A model generated the notes under the pieces. That model was not told where the DNA came from, made no database searches, and saw only the letters and a program-made list of their open reading frames with translations. A DNA stretch of 64,000 bases from Rhodosporidiobolus odoratus (lineage: Eukaryota; Basidiomycota; Microbotryomycetes; Sporidiobolales; Sporidiobolaceae), in the NCBI GenBank assembly GCA_034387635.1, contig JAOANU010000005.1, positions 124,001-188,000 on the forward strand. The letters are read 5' to 3'. Shown piece by piece: positions 33,244 through 44,648 of the stretch; the stretch's first letter is position 1, and every line of letters starts with the position of its first letter. The translations under genes were made by a program, and so were the position numbers.

Positions 33244-34053
33244 TTGCTGTCGCCGAGCAATGGCCGTCTAGAGTGGCTGTGCGATGCCTTTCTTCATTAC
33301 TTCGTTAGTAAGCGACTAGCAAAGTTGCTTAAGAATGGGACCTCGGGTGACCTCACCGTGCGAGGCCTCTGCTCCCTCTTCTGCTCGAGGAGCACTTACG
33401 CTCCCTTCTTTCTGCGCAGGACATCCGCGATCGGCTCACCTCGAATCGCACCTTCTCTCACCTGGCCTGGCATTATGGACTATCTCAAAAGCTCATCACT
33501 GCCGCGCCTTCCTCTTCTCATCGACCATCAACAAGCGCTGCGCAGAAAACGGCTGCCAACGCCTTTGAAGCGTACCTCGGAGCCGTCATGGAGTCGACGC
33601 CAGGCGACATGCCAGAGCAGGCCGTGATCGACTTTATCGACAAGCTTATTAGCCCGGCCGTGTTTCCTCCCCTCGCGGCGCTGATTGAAGAGCTGTCCCG
33701 ACCCGTCGAGGTCGTGACGGGAGAGAACAAGCACAAGCGGAGGAAGCTCGAGACGGTGTTGCCGATGTGTGGTGCGTGCTTCCCTTCCATGCTCTTTCTT
33801 CTCTCGACTGAAGGCGAGGAACAAATCCACTCTCTGTGCAGATCCCTTGAACGGCGGAGCGATAGAGAACCGTGTACGCTCGACCACAGCGACCTCGGCC
33901 ACGCATGCGTGGACGGATGCTTTCATCGTGGGACAGCAGTGGACGTCTTCGTTAATACGTAACGGGGAGGTGGTTGCCGTCGGGACCGCTCCGAAGGTGA
34001 TGCAGGCGAGGGATGCGGCGTTGGGGCTTTACTTTGAGAAGAATGCGGCTTAG
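33244..34053 (+). CDS. RNase III-domain protein with altered catalytic motif
   Basis: Three exons join in phase: up to 33357, 33420-33771 and 33842-34053. RNase III features are GRLEWLCDAFLHYFVS (family NERLEFLGDAVL), GDLT joined to DIRDRLTSNRTFSHLAWHYG, and KTAANAFEAYLGAVME (family ADxFEAxxGA). Compared with active enzymes, the first Glu is Gly, the Gly before the catalytic Asp is Cys, and the Asp of AD-x-FEA is Asn. Catalysis may therefore be reduced or lost. The C-terminal exon could be a dsRNA-binding-like part. Members of this type include mitochondrial ribosomal protein mL44 and Dicer-independent RNases; I cannot tell which. The 5' end is unresolved: the frame is open from 33214 but has no ATG, and only 76 bp separate it from the previous stop. 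Confidence 0.6.
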
Positions 34054-34401
34054 CTTAGCTTACAGTCACTCCTTAGCTTACCGAGATGCACAGATTTGCA
34101 CTGTATACATACGAGAGCGTGCCAGAGTGTCCGGCTCTTCTGTTGCGCCACCTCTACCTGGTTTGCTTTCTCAGGAGGAACCGACTTGAGAAGGTGACGC
34201 TTGCGGACCGGACTCTGCCTGACTACCCTGAACCCCCCCTCAGCCGAGCAGCCTAGAGATGGACGAAGCGCAGTACATACAGCACTCAAGCGCTCTTGTC
34301 GTGCGGAATTCGGAAGGTCCACCGAGCGAGGAATTCAAGCAGGTGCGCTGAGGGTGAACTTCTTGTTTACAGATTTCTACAGCGTCACAGGGGACGATGG
34401 C
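34054..34401. other. Convergent intergenic region
   Basis: 348 bp between the stop codons of two convergent genes; nothing recognised. Confidence 0.5.
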
Positions 34402-35761
34402 TCAACTCAGAACGTACCCGCCTAAACGAATGCATCGAAAGCAGCGTCAGTTCCAGCTCGTAAATCGACAAAACTCGAAACCCCCGAAGAGACCTCACGA
34501 GACTCAGGGGCACGGAAAGGCAACGCAAGGCGAACGTACCGTCAACGAGAAGCTCAGTTCCGGTCACGTACGAACCGGCCTGCGAAGCGAGGAGAAGGAA
34601 AGCGCCCTTGAGTTCCTTAGGGTTGCCTTGTCGGCCAAAGACGCTGCACATAACAGAGACAAACGCAGGGGGTGTCAGCAAATCAGAAGGACGATGAACT
34701 AGCGAAGTGAAGGAGAACGCACGAGTAACGGTGAACGGTGTCGGCGACTTCGGGGGCGGCACCCATGTTGGTCCTGCAGACAATATCAGGGTCAGCCCCT
34801 ATGCTGCGAGGAGGGGGATCACGCCGGTACGTACTCGAAGAAACCAGGAGCAATGCAGTTGACACGGGCGAATTTGCTGCAAGACAGAAAGAACAAGAAA
34901 ACCCCAAGTCAGTATCCCCCATGAAACCGAAGATCAGGACCGGGATCAAAAAGAAAACGCACCGCCAGTCACGAGCGACGGAAGCGCAAAGGTGCTTGAC
35001 GGCAGCCTTGGAGGCGTTGTAAGCCGACTGGTCGAGGGGGACGTTGACGATGCGGGCAGAGATGGAGGTGGTAGCGATGAAAGAGCCGGAGCCTTGGGCC
35101 TCAAAGATGGGGCCGACGGCGCGCATGGCGTAGTAGATCGAGTCCTATTCGGGTCGAGAAAAGGTCAGTTTTGACGAGGGAGGATCGAGGGAAAACAACG
35201 AGACGCGCGTAGTTGACCGACTGGATCTTCCTCCACTTCTCGGGCTCAAGCTCGTTGATGCGGCCAGATCCACCCATACCAGCCTGCAGAGCGCTTCGTC
35301 AGCACAATTTCGAAAGAGGCAAGACAGACCAAAGGAAACCCACGTTGGCGATGAAAACATCGACCCTCCCAAAGTCAGCCTTAACCTGCTCGACCATGTT
35401 TTTGGTCGCATCGATATCATCAACCGGGCACTGGTACGCCGTAGCCTTGACACCATACTTCTTAGCCATCTCCTCCGCCTGTGCCGAGCAATCGTTCGAG
35501 TTGTAGATGAGGGCAATGTCTGATCCGAATTCGGCGAGGGCGTCGGCGGCGGCGAGACCGATACCACCGGATCCACCGGTGACGATGGAGACCTTGCCCT
35601 TCATCGAGAACATGCTACATGGGTGAGGAAGAGGTAGAGAATTAGCCGGGGAGAGGGTGGGAAGTGGAGTGGGGGAATCTGGGAGATGGGACGTACTCCT
35701 TGAGACCCTCAGGGAGCTGGGGGGTCGGGCGGGGGAAAGGACCGTCCGAAGGGTGCGACAT
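34402..35761 (-). CDS. Short-chain dehydrogenase/reductase (mannitol/xylulose reductase-like)
   Basis: NADP(H)-dependent SDR. Starts MSHPSDGPFPRP at 35761 and passes through a GTACGT intron into MKGKVSIVTGGSGGIGLA, the TGxxxGxG cofactor motif. It then has ALIYNSND, VDVFIANVGMGG, the catalytic Ser in ATTSISARI and the YxxxK pair in SAYNASKAAVKHL. The C-terminus FLLLASQAGSYVTGTELLVDG joins by an intron to GYVLS and TGA at 34402. Around eight exons. The sequence pattern is closest to fungal NADP-dependent mannitol dehydrogenase, sorbose reductase or L-xylulose reductase enzymes. The exact sugar substrate cannot be assigned. Confidence 0.87.
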
Positions 35762-36426
35762 GGTGCTAAGTACTGTAGCTGATAAGCGAGACGGAGGTCA
35801 GTTGGAGGTTGTACCATGACGACGACGTGTGGGGTGGAGAAGAGAGCGAGAGAGCCACGTACAGCTTTCAGAGGGGAGTAGTGTGGGAGAAGAGGGGTGT
35901 GCGAGTCTGTATATCTACAGTGACAGTGCAGAAGTAAGAGCGAGCTGGGCAAGAGGAGGAGGAGGAGAGCGAAGGTCGAGGTCGGCGCGGTCGGCCTCCG
36001 CATCCGCGATTGATCTCAGCGGATTTTTCTTTTCTCTCAGACGCGTTGATCACTTTGCTAGAAACAGTACAAGAAGTGTAACCAGCGCCAGGGACACTAG
36101 GATCCCCTTTGACATGCCGGAGAAATACGAGTTCCGGCACCCTTAGACTAACAGAGAAATAGCAGCTACACAAGCAGGCATCATGCGAATTGAGCTGAAC
36201 GACAGTGAGAAACGAGAGGAAACTGACGTAGAACATGCGAATGAGTGCTGCGATGGAACAAGAGAGGACGACAGGTATGCAACGAGTAGGCGGGTTCCCA
36301 AAAGAGGCGGGCTAGCGAAGCGAACGTATATGCGATGATGGTGAGTGGGCCCGGGGTATGTAAGAACAGACAGACGGAAGAAGTTGGCAGTAGTGATGAC
36401 GGGAATGAGTGGTTGGCAAGTAGAAA
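35762..36426. other. Intergenic region upstream of the SDR gene
   Basis: 665 bp holding the SDR promoter and the 3' flank of the histidine kinase pseudogene. No gene or RNA recognised. Confidence 0.45.
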
Positions 36427-39250
36427 TTAGGCGGACAGTGCGAAAGGCGTTTTAGGTGAAGGAATAGCGATAGGCGGAGTGAGTGGCAGGAGAGCAACAG
36501 GTGTGGAAGGCGATTCGCCGGTAGAGGCCGCGCGATGAGCTTCGATAGCGGCAGAGAGTTGCTTGAGCGAGCGGGACTTGCTTAGCCAAAGATCCTGCGA
36601 TGACAACAACGAGGTTGGGAAGGTCAACTTTATCACCCAGATCCAGCAGGGGAGACTTACGATTTGACCGCGTTCGAGACATTGAGCGTGCTGGCCGAGG
36701 TCGGCAGACAGGCCAAAGGGCGACCTGAAGAAGAAGGAGACCCAAAGTCAGCTGCGTTTCGGCCGTCACGAGAAGTATAAAGTCAACGAGAACGCACAAT
36801 CCTCGCCTTCGCCCAGCCATTCTCAACCTCGATCTCCCTAATCCTCTCAGTCGCCTCGAGCCCATCCATAACGGGCATCTGCACGTCGGTCGCGACGTAC
36901 GTCGGCCTGTGCAACCGATGTAGCTCCACCGCCTGGGATCCGTCTTCGGCTTCCACGTAAGGGATTTTGCGCGATGTGAAGTAGGTCGTGACAACCCGAC
37001 GAGCGATCTAATTGTCCTCGGCGACGAGATTCAGTAAGGATTTTGGTGATTCTGTAGAGGGTAGGACAGTAGAGATGGTAGGGACGGGAAGAAAATAGGC
37101 GTTTCGCTTGACTGGGGTTGGAGTGCTAGGCGTGGTAAGAGGCTAAACGCCCTTGAGAGGTAGAGCGAGCTTGGTAGCATCGCTCTTCGTCGGAGTAGGA
37201 AGGGAGACATGCAGCGTTGGGGGCGATGGAGGAACGGACGAAGGCGGGGAGAGGGGCGCGAGAAGAGTGGCGAGTTCATCGGAAAGCACTCGACGCTGCG
37301 CGCGCGGCCGCCGAGGTGCAGGCGAAGGTATGACCTTGTCGAGGCCGACCGGCGTGAGCCCAGGGAAAAGGAAGGGAATGACGGAAAAAGCTGGAATGGT
37401 AACGTTCAAGGGCACCATAGTCGACGCGGTGGTTCCGACGTTGATAGCGGAGGAGTAGCGAAGGGTGCCGTTCATGGCGCGAAGCAGAGAGTCGTCGATG
37501 GCAGTACCGAGACCGTTGCCCTCGCGGAAAGGATCTTCCTGAGCGAATGGCAGGAAAAGGTGGTCGCACAGGAACTCGGTCGACATGCCGTTGCCTACGG
37601 CGAGATAAAGTCAGTAATGCGTGCGACCTGAGGGGGGTAAGGAGAAGCGACGTACCCGTATCAGCGATGTCGATATTGACCTCGGCGACGCTCGAAGCAG
37701 AGGAAAGCGTCGGGCAAGACACGGCAATGACGATCTTGCCTTCGACAGTGTACCTATCCACGTAATAATGGTCAGCTCAAGGCATCAGGAAATAAGTGGC
37801 AGGAGTGACGGGCCAAGGTAAGGTGGGCGACGAGACGTACTTGAGCGCATTTCCCACCAGATTGATCAACACCCTTTTCATAGCCCCGACATCAACCATC
37901 ACCTCCGTTCCCTTCGGCATATCGAACTCGAGAATAATATCCACATCCTGCTCCTTCATCCCGAGCGGGCCATGGAGCGCTTCCCGCCTGACTCGGCTGT
38001 GGGTCCAGCAGCTCTTGACGACTTCGACAACGAGGTTTTCGAGATCTGCGACGGCGAGAGCGGGGGAACTGGCGGCGTCGAGAGAGGGACGACGGTTGAG
38101 AAGAGCGGCAGAGGCGTCCGAATGGGCGAGTTTCTGCGGGATGGTAAGAAACATCAGCAGCATCCCATCAGGTCCTATACGAACACGTAATGGAGAGAAA
38201 CGGAACGCACCGAGAAAGAGAGTACAGAATCCAGAATCTCCCTCAACGAAGTCACGCAGACGTCCGTCCTCGCCAATAGAGGGTTGATGCTCGCCAACGC
38301 CTCGGGATCAGCCACCTCTTTGATCAGCTCGAGGTTGCTGCCAATCCCGAACAGAGGCGTTCGCAGCTCATGCGAAATCTGGGACAAGAAAGCCAACTTG
38401 ACCTTATCCGCCTCGAGGAGCCTTCGTCGCAACAAGCTGCCCACGAGGACGTTACCGACGTTGGCGGCAAAGTCACGGTCATTTGGCTCAAATTGATGAT
38501 GCCGCGAGGTTGAACCGAGGACGATGAGGCCGGTGGGTTCGCCGTCAAAAATAAGCAGGGAACGGTGATGTAGGCTGTGGTGCCCGCGGGGAGGATCGAG
38601 GCGAGGGGACCCGGGGAGGAGAATGAGGCGTCGTAATGGGCTTGGTGGCGCTGTAATGAAGGAACCCGAGTCAAAATTGCCGAACCATCGATGGCATGCG
38701 AGGAAGAAAAGACGCACGAGGTAGTAATCCATCAACGACGCAGACACGGCTTTCCTCGCTTCCGCCGCCCTAGCTTTGGTCGCCGCAGCCCCAATCGCCT
38801 TTTGCTTGACCAACTCCCGTCCTCCCCATCCGCAACAGCCACATGCCCCTCATCCTCCCCAATCCCGAGCGCCTCGTGCCAACTCCATGTTTCCTTCGCC
38901 TCTCCAGCCACCCCCGGCGCAAATGCAGAGTCCATCACACCAAGCCTACTCTCGCTCCCTCGCCTTCCTCGTCTCGACAAGCTCCGAGCCATCAATTCTT
39001 CCTCCGTCTCCGAGTCGAGCGTTTTCGGTGCAGATGGTCCACTGCTCGAGACGGTGAATTTTCCGCCGCTCAAACAAGAGCCAGTGGTGACGCACGTCTC
39101 ACTCGACGAAGTACGGGGGAGAGTGGTTCGAACGGTCGAAGGAGGGAATGCGGAAGCGGTAGGGCTCGAGGTAACGGATGTGGCGGGAGTGACGGGCCGG
39201 ACTGCGGAGTCTGAACCTCGGCGGACGGGTTGAGGAAATGAGGGAGAGTG
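36427..39250 (-). pseudogene. Hybrid histidine kinase, disabled by stops and frameshifts
   Basis: Recognisable parts in order on the minus strand: a Ser-rich N-region; a GAF-like sensor segment (DYYL, RHQAHYDASFSSPG, TAYITVP then DGEPTGLIVLGSTS); the H-box ISHELRTPLFGIGSNLEL; an N-box (RVLINLVGNALK); a G-box (GNGLGTAI); and a receiver domain with the phospho-acceptor Asp in TDVQMPVMDGLEAT. The C-terminus ends PKTPFALSA at TAA 36427. Lesions: a one-base frame change inside the sensor (about 38555-38562); TAG at 37143-37145; TAG at 37008-37010, directly after the receiver's VAEDN acidic pocket; and a two-base loss at about 36711-36723 that destroys the conserved VALTG strand. No splice choice repairs all of these while keeping the receiver intact. 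The 5' limit is approximate and a further frame change near 38815-38830 is possible. Such kinases normally sense osmotic or oxidative stress. Confidence 0.75.
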
Positions 39251-39700
39251 GACCGAGCGTAGGTCGATGATGGCGCTGTAGGAGGCTGAGGTAAGGCAGG
39301 CGAGGTCAAAAGCGCCACGGAGACCTCAACCTTGGGTCCCCCTACTCAAGCCGTTTCGCTGTTCCGCGCAGTGGTCTCGTTCTTGTCGGCGTGCTCTCAC
39401 CCGTACACACGGTACTTCCTTCACCATTCCCCGAGCTCCGCTGCCGTTCGACTGCGTCCCCATCGTCAACTTGCACCTGTAAGCCGTTCGTCCCATCTCA
39501 ACCTCTCCGGTATGGTCAACACGGCCTCGCGAGGCCTTGTAGAAGCTACGAATGCTGCCAGAGTGACTTGACGCGTCGGACCGCAACCATCCGAGCAGCA
39601 TAAAAAGCGAACGACTAAAGTTGCAATCCTCCCCTCCAGCTCGCACCTCTCCACCGCACTCCTTGCAGCTCTACCCGTTGCACACTTTCTCAGTCACCAG
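39251..39700. other. Intergenic region, promoter of the AN1 zinc-finger gene
   Basis: 450 bp between the pseudogene start region and the plus-strand gene at 39701. Open frames here are short and overlap on both strands; none supported. Confidence 0.45.
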
Positions 39701-40616
39701 ATGTCGGCCGCACCTCCACCTCGCGACATCGGCACCCACTGCGCCCTCCCCTCCTGCTCCTCTCTCGACTTTCTCCCCCTCCGCTGTTCCCACTGCGCCT
39801 CCCTCTTTTGCCAGACCCACGCTTCTCCATCTTCTCACGCCTGTCCGTCAGATCCTTCACTTTCGACCCTGACAGCGGAGCAAGCACGACGAGCTGCGAG
39901 CGAAAGAAGCGGACCGGAATTCAAGGATCTGTTGCCTGACCCAAAGCGGCATAAGAGTATCAAAGCGGGAGCGGCGCTGTCGCCCGAAGAAGCGGCGAAG
40001 AAGGACAAGCAACAGGCGGCGCTGGAGAAGCTCAGAGCGGCACTGGCGAAGAAGCTGCCCCCGATAGGGGCAGGCGGAGGAGCAACTGTGAAAAAGGTCA
40101 ATCCGGCGCTCGAATTGATGAAGCTAAAGCAGCGGGCCAAGCCTGGTGATCCGAGACATGTCAAGAGGGAGGGGGATGTGAGTGCGGTGGACAGGCTGTA
40201 TTTGACGGTGCGACTGCTCGAAGGGGAAGATGGTGAGGAAAAGGGTTCGAAAGAATTTTGGGTTTCTCGGGTGCGTTTCGCAGCAAGTCATCTTGCACAT
40301 CTTCTCGCTGTTACTCATACAATGCTTCTGCCAGGCCGTTACAGCCGGTAAAGCCCTCGACCTGTTCGCCGACCACTTCCGCCTCAACAATATCAACAAC
40401 GCAACTTCCGACCCAACCAAGGTATTTAGTTCTCGCCGCCTTTCTCCATTCTGCTCCCACTGCTCTCTTGACTCTTGCTGGTGCTTGCAGCTGCTCTCCC
40501 TTGCCTCGCCAGCATCTGACCCTCCCACCCGACTCATCCTTTCCGACCTTCTCAGCAAGCAAGTCACAAACGGTGGCAGCGTATTACTGCTCAAGGGATT
40601 CTCATGGCCTTCATGA
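39701..40616 (+). CDS. CUZ1: AN1-type zinc-finger/ubiquitin-like protein (CUZ1/ZFAND1-like)
   Basis: Three exons join in phase: 39701-40270, 40335-40421 and 40491-40616, giving 260 residues. The AN1 zinc finger lies at residues 9-50: CALPSCSSLDFLPLRC, HCASLFCQTH and SSHAC give the Cys/His ladder with the FLP core. A Lys/Ala-rich linker follows, then a ubiquitin-like fold from DRLYLTVR through FWVSRAVTAGKALDLFAD to SVLLLKG. Yeast Cuz1 and human ZFAND1 bind Cdc48/p97 and the proteasome and help clear arsenite-induced stress granules. That role is inferred here from domain order. Confidence 0.85.
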
Positions 40617-40972
40617 CCTCAGCCCAGTTCAGTTCTAGCTTAGAAGTGGACTGTTACCAGTATCGCCTTGACTCAGTGCTTCCTTTCCTGCTTTCATGCC
40701 GCCTCGCTTTTACTCTTCCCTGGGAAGGCAGCGCTTCCACCGTGGGCAGGTAGCCCTTCCATCGTCAAATCGAGAATCAAGCAATCGATTTTGCACTGCG
40801 ACAAACAGAACAAGTGGACCAAAGGCAGGAGATACAACAGACTGCCCTACACACGCAAAAAAAGAAAAAACGGCACTCGGACCACAACCGTGGAAAGCAA
40901 CAGAGCAAGCAGCACGACACAACTCTTCCTCCTCGCACCGCGCGATGTCGGCGCGAATCGTCTGGCTCTTGC
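40617..40972. other. Convergent intergenic region
   Basis: 356 bp between two converging genes, with a short purine-rich run (about 40855-40870). Nothing else seen. Confidence 0.5.
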
Positions 40973-43900
40973 TCAAGCGTCCTGGGGAATCTCGCCATGC
41001 TTCTTGAGCTTGAGCTTGAAGTTGGAAACTGTATCCAAAAAAGGCAGAATCAAGTCAGTAAGAACGAGGTCCGCCGAGGGAGCTGGGCCAAGCCGGCAGA
41101 GCGGCAAGGAGAAAAGGGGGAGTACAAAGGAGAACGAGGCAGGAAAAGCTAGACGCACTCTCACGAGAGATGAGGTTGGTCGTCATTTTATCTTGCGGCC
41201 AGAGATTGACAATCTGCGCAATGGAAAAAGCAAAAGGAACGTGAGCATCTGCGTCTGCGGCGCGACTGGGCGAGGGAAATGAAACCAAGTATAGCGACAT
41301 ACCCTCTGATACAGCTGCTTCCTCGCGTTCTTGCCCGAATAATCCTTGACGGGTTGAGGGTTAGACTTGGACTTTTCGAGCTCCCTGTAGGGCGAGAAAC
41401 GAAGACCAGAAACTTCAGTCTAGTCCAATACTAAGCAGGTGCGGGGGAGCCGGAAGACAAGGGAGAGGGGGGAAGGGAGGGGGAAGAGGTGGATTCGAGT
41501 AGGCAAGAAATACAACGCACTGCTTCTCGGTCGTCAACTCAGATTTTTTGTCCTCGATCTCGCACGCAAAGTACAGCGCATACCGCATCGTCTCATTGAA
41601 GCGGAAGCGCCATTTCGGTTCCGCGACTGTGAGTCGGTCACGTTGATAAAAGTCAGCTCCCTGCTTCCCCGTCAAAAGCAAGGAAGGAAGGACGAAAGCA
41701 GCTCACGACCTTTCTCATCCTCCTTTGCGCCAACTGGAGCCGGCGAATCCGCTCCGAGCCCATCTCCCCCACCCAGTCCACCGATCAAAGGTGTCCTGAT
41801 CGCCGGACTGGCCTCCCCGAATCCAGGCGTAGCGGGTTCCGGCGTAGCCCTCTGCTGCAAGGCCACCACATTCGGCTGACCCATCGCCGCCCCTTCCGCC
41901 ATCAATCTCTCCCACTCCCCCCTCTTCTTCTCATACTCCCCCCACTGACTCTCAAAGGTCTCCTCAATCCCCTTGGAAAGGGTGTCGAGGTGCTCATCCT
42001 GCTGTTTAGTGAAATCGTCGATTCGTTTCGAGTAGACCTCGCGCTTGATGAGTTTTTTCATGGTAAAGAGGTTGAAGGGAAAGATGGTGGGCATGATGGC
42101 GTAGAATTGATCGTCGTACTCGTTGAGGTCGAGAGCGTGGTAGGCTACTCCGACTAGGAGTTCTCGCAGGTGTGGAGGAAATTTGTTCTTGACGAGCCAG
42201 GGTTCTGCGTGGAGGATACACAATGGGACATCAGCAACAATCGTTTGCTGATGTGTTCTCGATCCTTCGAGTAGGAAGAGAGAACGTATAGACGTACCTG
42301 CGGCCGAGGCTGCTTTGAGCATATCCAGATCTGCCTGAAGTGCCGGGGAGAACTCGCCCTACAGGCAGTGGAAGGAGAGTTGTGAGCTTACTGCTGTACA
42401 GAGGAGGGGAGGGAGGCACAAACATACAGGCTTCCTTTCCGGTTTGGGCGGCTGAGCCGGACCTGCAGCAGCACCGAAACCCGGTCCACCCGGTGTCGAG
42501 GGGTTGCCAGATCCGCCAGCTTGGGGCGTACCGTGTACTGTACAGTCAACGACCGCATCATCGGGATAGGATCATGAATAAGCGAAGGATCAAACAGGGG
42601 AAGCGCACCAGGTTTGCCAGCTGCGGTGACTACCAGCTTGTTCCCACCCGTTGATTTCCTTCGAGGCTGTGGGGCGATAGGGTTGCCATTTTCGTCGACC
42701 TAAGACCATGAGAGATGTCAGCTATCTCGTCCTATCTGGGTCTTCGAAGGCTGATAGAGAAGAAGGAGCTAGCAATACGAGAACGAGGGGACGACGTAAC
42801 GTACCTTGGGCTTGTTCTTCGACCCTTTGACGCGACCTTTCCGAGGCGCGACTTCGACTTCACCGGCGCAGATGAAGTAGCCTTCTCGACGAGGTTTGGC
42901 AGAGAAGCGAGGCTGCGGGAGAGAAGGACGGTGAGCAACAGGAGGATATTTTTCGCGAGCATGCCGTGCCTCCCCGCCTGAGCTGAACTCGATGGGTTGA
43001 GAGCGTGAGAGGCTTCGACTTACCTCGTACAAGTCTGCTTCGTCGTCGTCAACAAACGGGTCGTTCGTGTCGTAGCCTCCGAAGCGACCGAGGACGACAT
43101 TCGGACCGCGCTTGCGTTTCTTTTTCTGCGGAATAGATCGCAGAGTAAGGAAGTAGCTGTGAGTCACCTGGTAAGACAAGCTGGAAGAGTGAAGGAAGAT
43201 ACTCACCGGCGGTGCCGCATCCGTCCCAGCAGTCCCTGCCCCTCCCTCAGCTCCTGTCCCTCTTGCCTGGTCAACCTTCCTCCTCCTCCCGCCCTGGCCA
43301 TCGCTCTCGCTCGCCTCCCCATTATCCTCATCCTCCTCATCCTTCTTCTCCTCCTCGGGCGGGATCAAGCCCTTCTCCCTCGCAATTCCGAGAATATTGA
43401 ACTCGGGGTAGTCCATCGTCCCTGCTGCCGGCTTGCGAGGAGGTATGAGGATTTCGAGTCGTACAGTAGGCATGGCGACTTTTGGTGCGGCTGGAGGAGG
43501 CGTAGGAGTCTGACGACGCCTGCGACGGGGTTTTTTCTTCTCCTTCTTCTCCCCACCCTTTTGCTCCCCATCTTTCATCGCCACGTCTCCCTCTCCCCCA
43601 GCCACCGCCCCTACTTCACCTTTGCCAGGCGACTTGGCTTTCCCATTCCCAGCCACGCCCGCGTCACCCATTTCAACATCCCCACCACCTCCCTCTCCTC
43701 CTTTGCCCGCTCCGCCCGCCGGTCCGCTCGCATTCGAACTCGAATCATCCTCCGAGTCATCTTCCTCTGAATCGTCCTCATCCTCATCCCCCTCTTCCTG
43801 AAGGAGGAGAAGAGAACGATCCTGCATCTCGCTGATATCCCCTTCGCCCTCTCCATCTGAGCCTGATCCGTCCTCCTCATCTCCCTCTCCATCTCCGTCT

Positions 43901-44253
43901 TCCGACCCTCCTCCTCCTCCTCCTCCTCCTCCTCCTTCATCCCCCGTAACCTGAGCCTCTTCCTCTTCCTCCTCCTCCTCCTCCTCCTCCTCCTCATCCG
44001 AATCAACCAAAACAATGTCGGGTGTAGCCTTGCCCGACTTGGCAGCAGCAGCCGAAGCACTCGAAGGAGGAGGTCTCGGAGGTGCGAACCCAGCTGCGGG
44101 GAGTCGAGTTGGAGTTTCATGAGCTGGAGTTGTTGCGGAGGCTTCGAGTTCGAGGGCGCGTTGTTCCATTCTACCGAGCAGAGTGGACGCCACACGAGCG
44201 GCGTCTTGAGCTGCGAAGGGGTCACCGTCGGGATGGATGTCGGGCAGTGACAT
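40973..44253 (-). CDS. HPC2: HPC2/ubinuclein-like subunit of the HIRA histone chaperone complex
   Basis: Acts with HIRA in replication-independent H3-H4 deposition. Start MSLPDIHPDGDPFAAQDA at 44253. A long Glu run and Gly/Asp/Glu-rich stretch come first, then PTVRLEILIPPRKPAAG. The Hpc2-related domain follows: LGRFGGYDTNDPFVDDDE, the signature that contacts HIRA. After several introns come GRVKGSKNKPK and the ubinuclein middle domain (FPPHLRELLVGVAYHALDLN, FNLFTMKKLIKREVYSKR, RFRFNETMRYALYFACE). It ends KLKKHGEIPQDA at TGA 40973. About nine exons. The antisense strand over the Glu and Gly runs carries long but spurious open frames. Confidence 0.9.
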
Positions 44254-44648
44254 CGTGTATAGCTAAATGTGAACAGCTCAATGTGAACAGCAGGTTGTGA
44301 AAGAGAAAGAGACGTGGAGAAGGCGCGTCCAAAGTTGTCAATCGGCTGAGCACTCTCGTCTCGGCTGATTGGAGCAGTCGAAGCACTAATGGACAGACGT
44401 TTGGGAGACGACTGACCATGACGAATCCAGCTGAACAAGTCGTGAGTCGAGCGCAAACATTTCCCGCTTTCCTGATGAAACGCTTTCCTCCGCTGGCCAC
44501 GCAGCACTGCGAATGAGACTCTATGCGCTACCTCCCGAGTCCAGAGTGTGGCTCCCAGACTGCCTGCGCGCCAATGGCAGCTCGGAACCCTCGTTGCGCC
44601 TCCTCAATCTTCCCAATGCTGTTCCGCTCCGAGTCCCACCTCTGACCT
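44254..44648. other. Intergenic region between two minus-strand genes
   Basis: 395 bp: promoter of the HPC2 gene and 3' flank of the WBP11 gene. Short frames only. Confidence 0.5.

Noticed and set aside
8706..37145. Idea that TAG is reassigned as a sense codon in this genome (in-frame TAGs in pol and in the histidine kinase)
   Set aside because: Several intact genes end at TAG (PP4-R2, thiolase, the RNase III-like gene, the Zip2-like gene, the two-TM gene), and the kinase also carries frameshifts. Independent damage is simpler.
43159..43770. Long plus-strand frame over the HPC2 acidic region
   Set aside because: Antisense of Glu/Asp/Gly-rich coding sequence, a usual source of spurious open frames.
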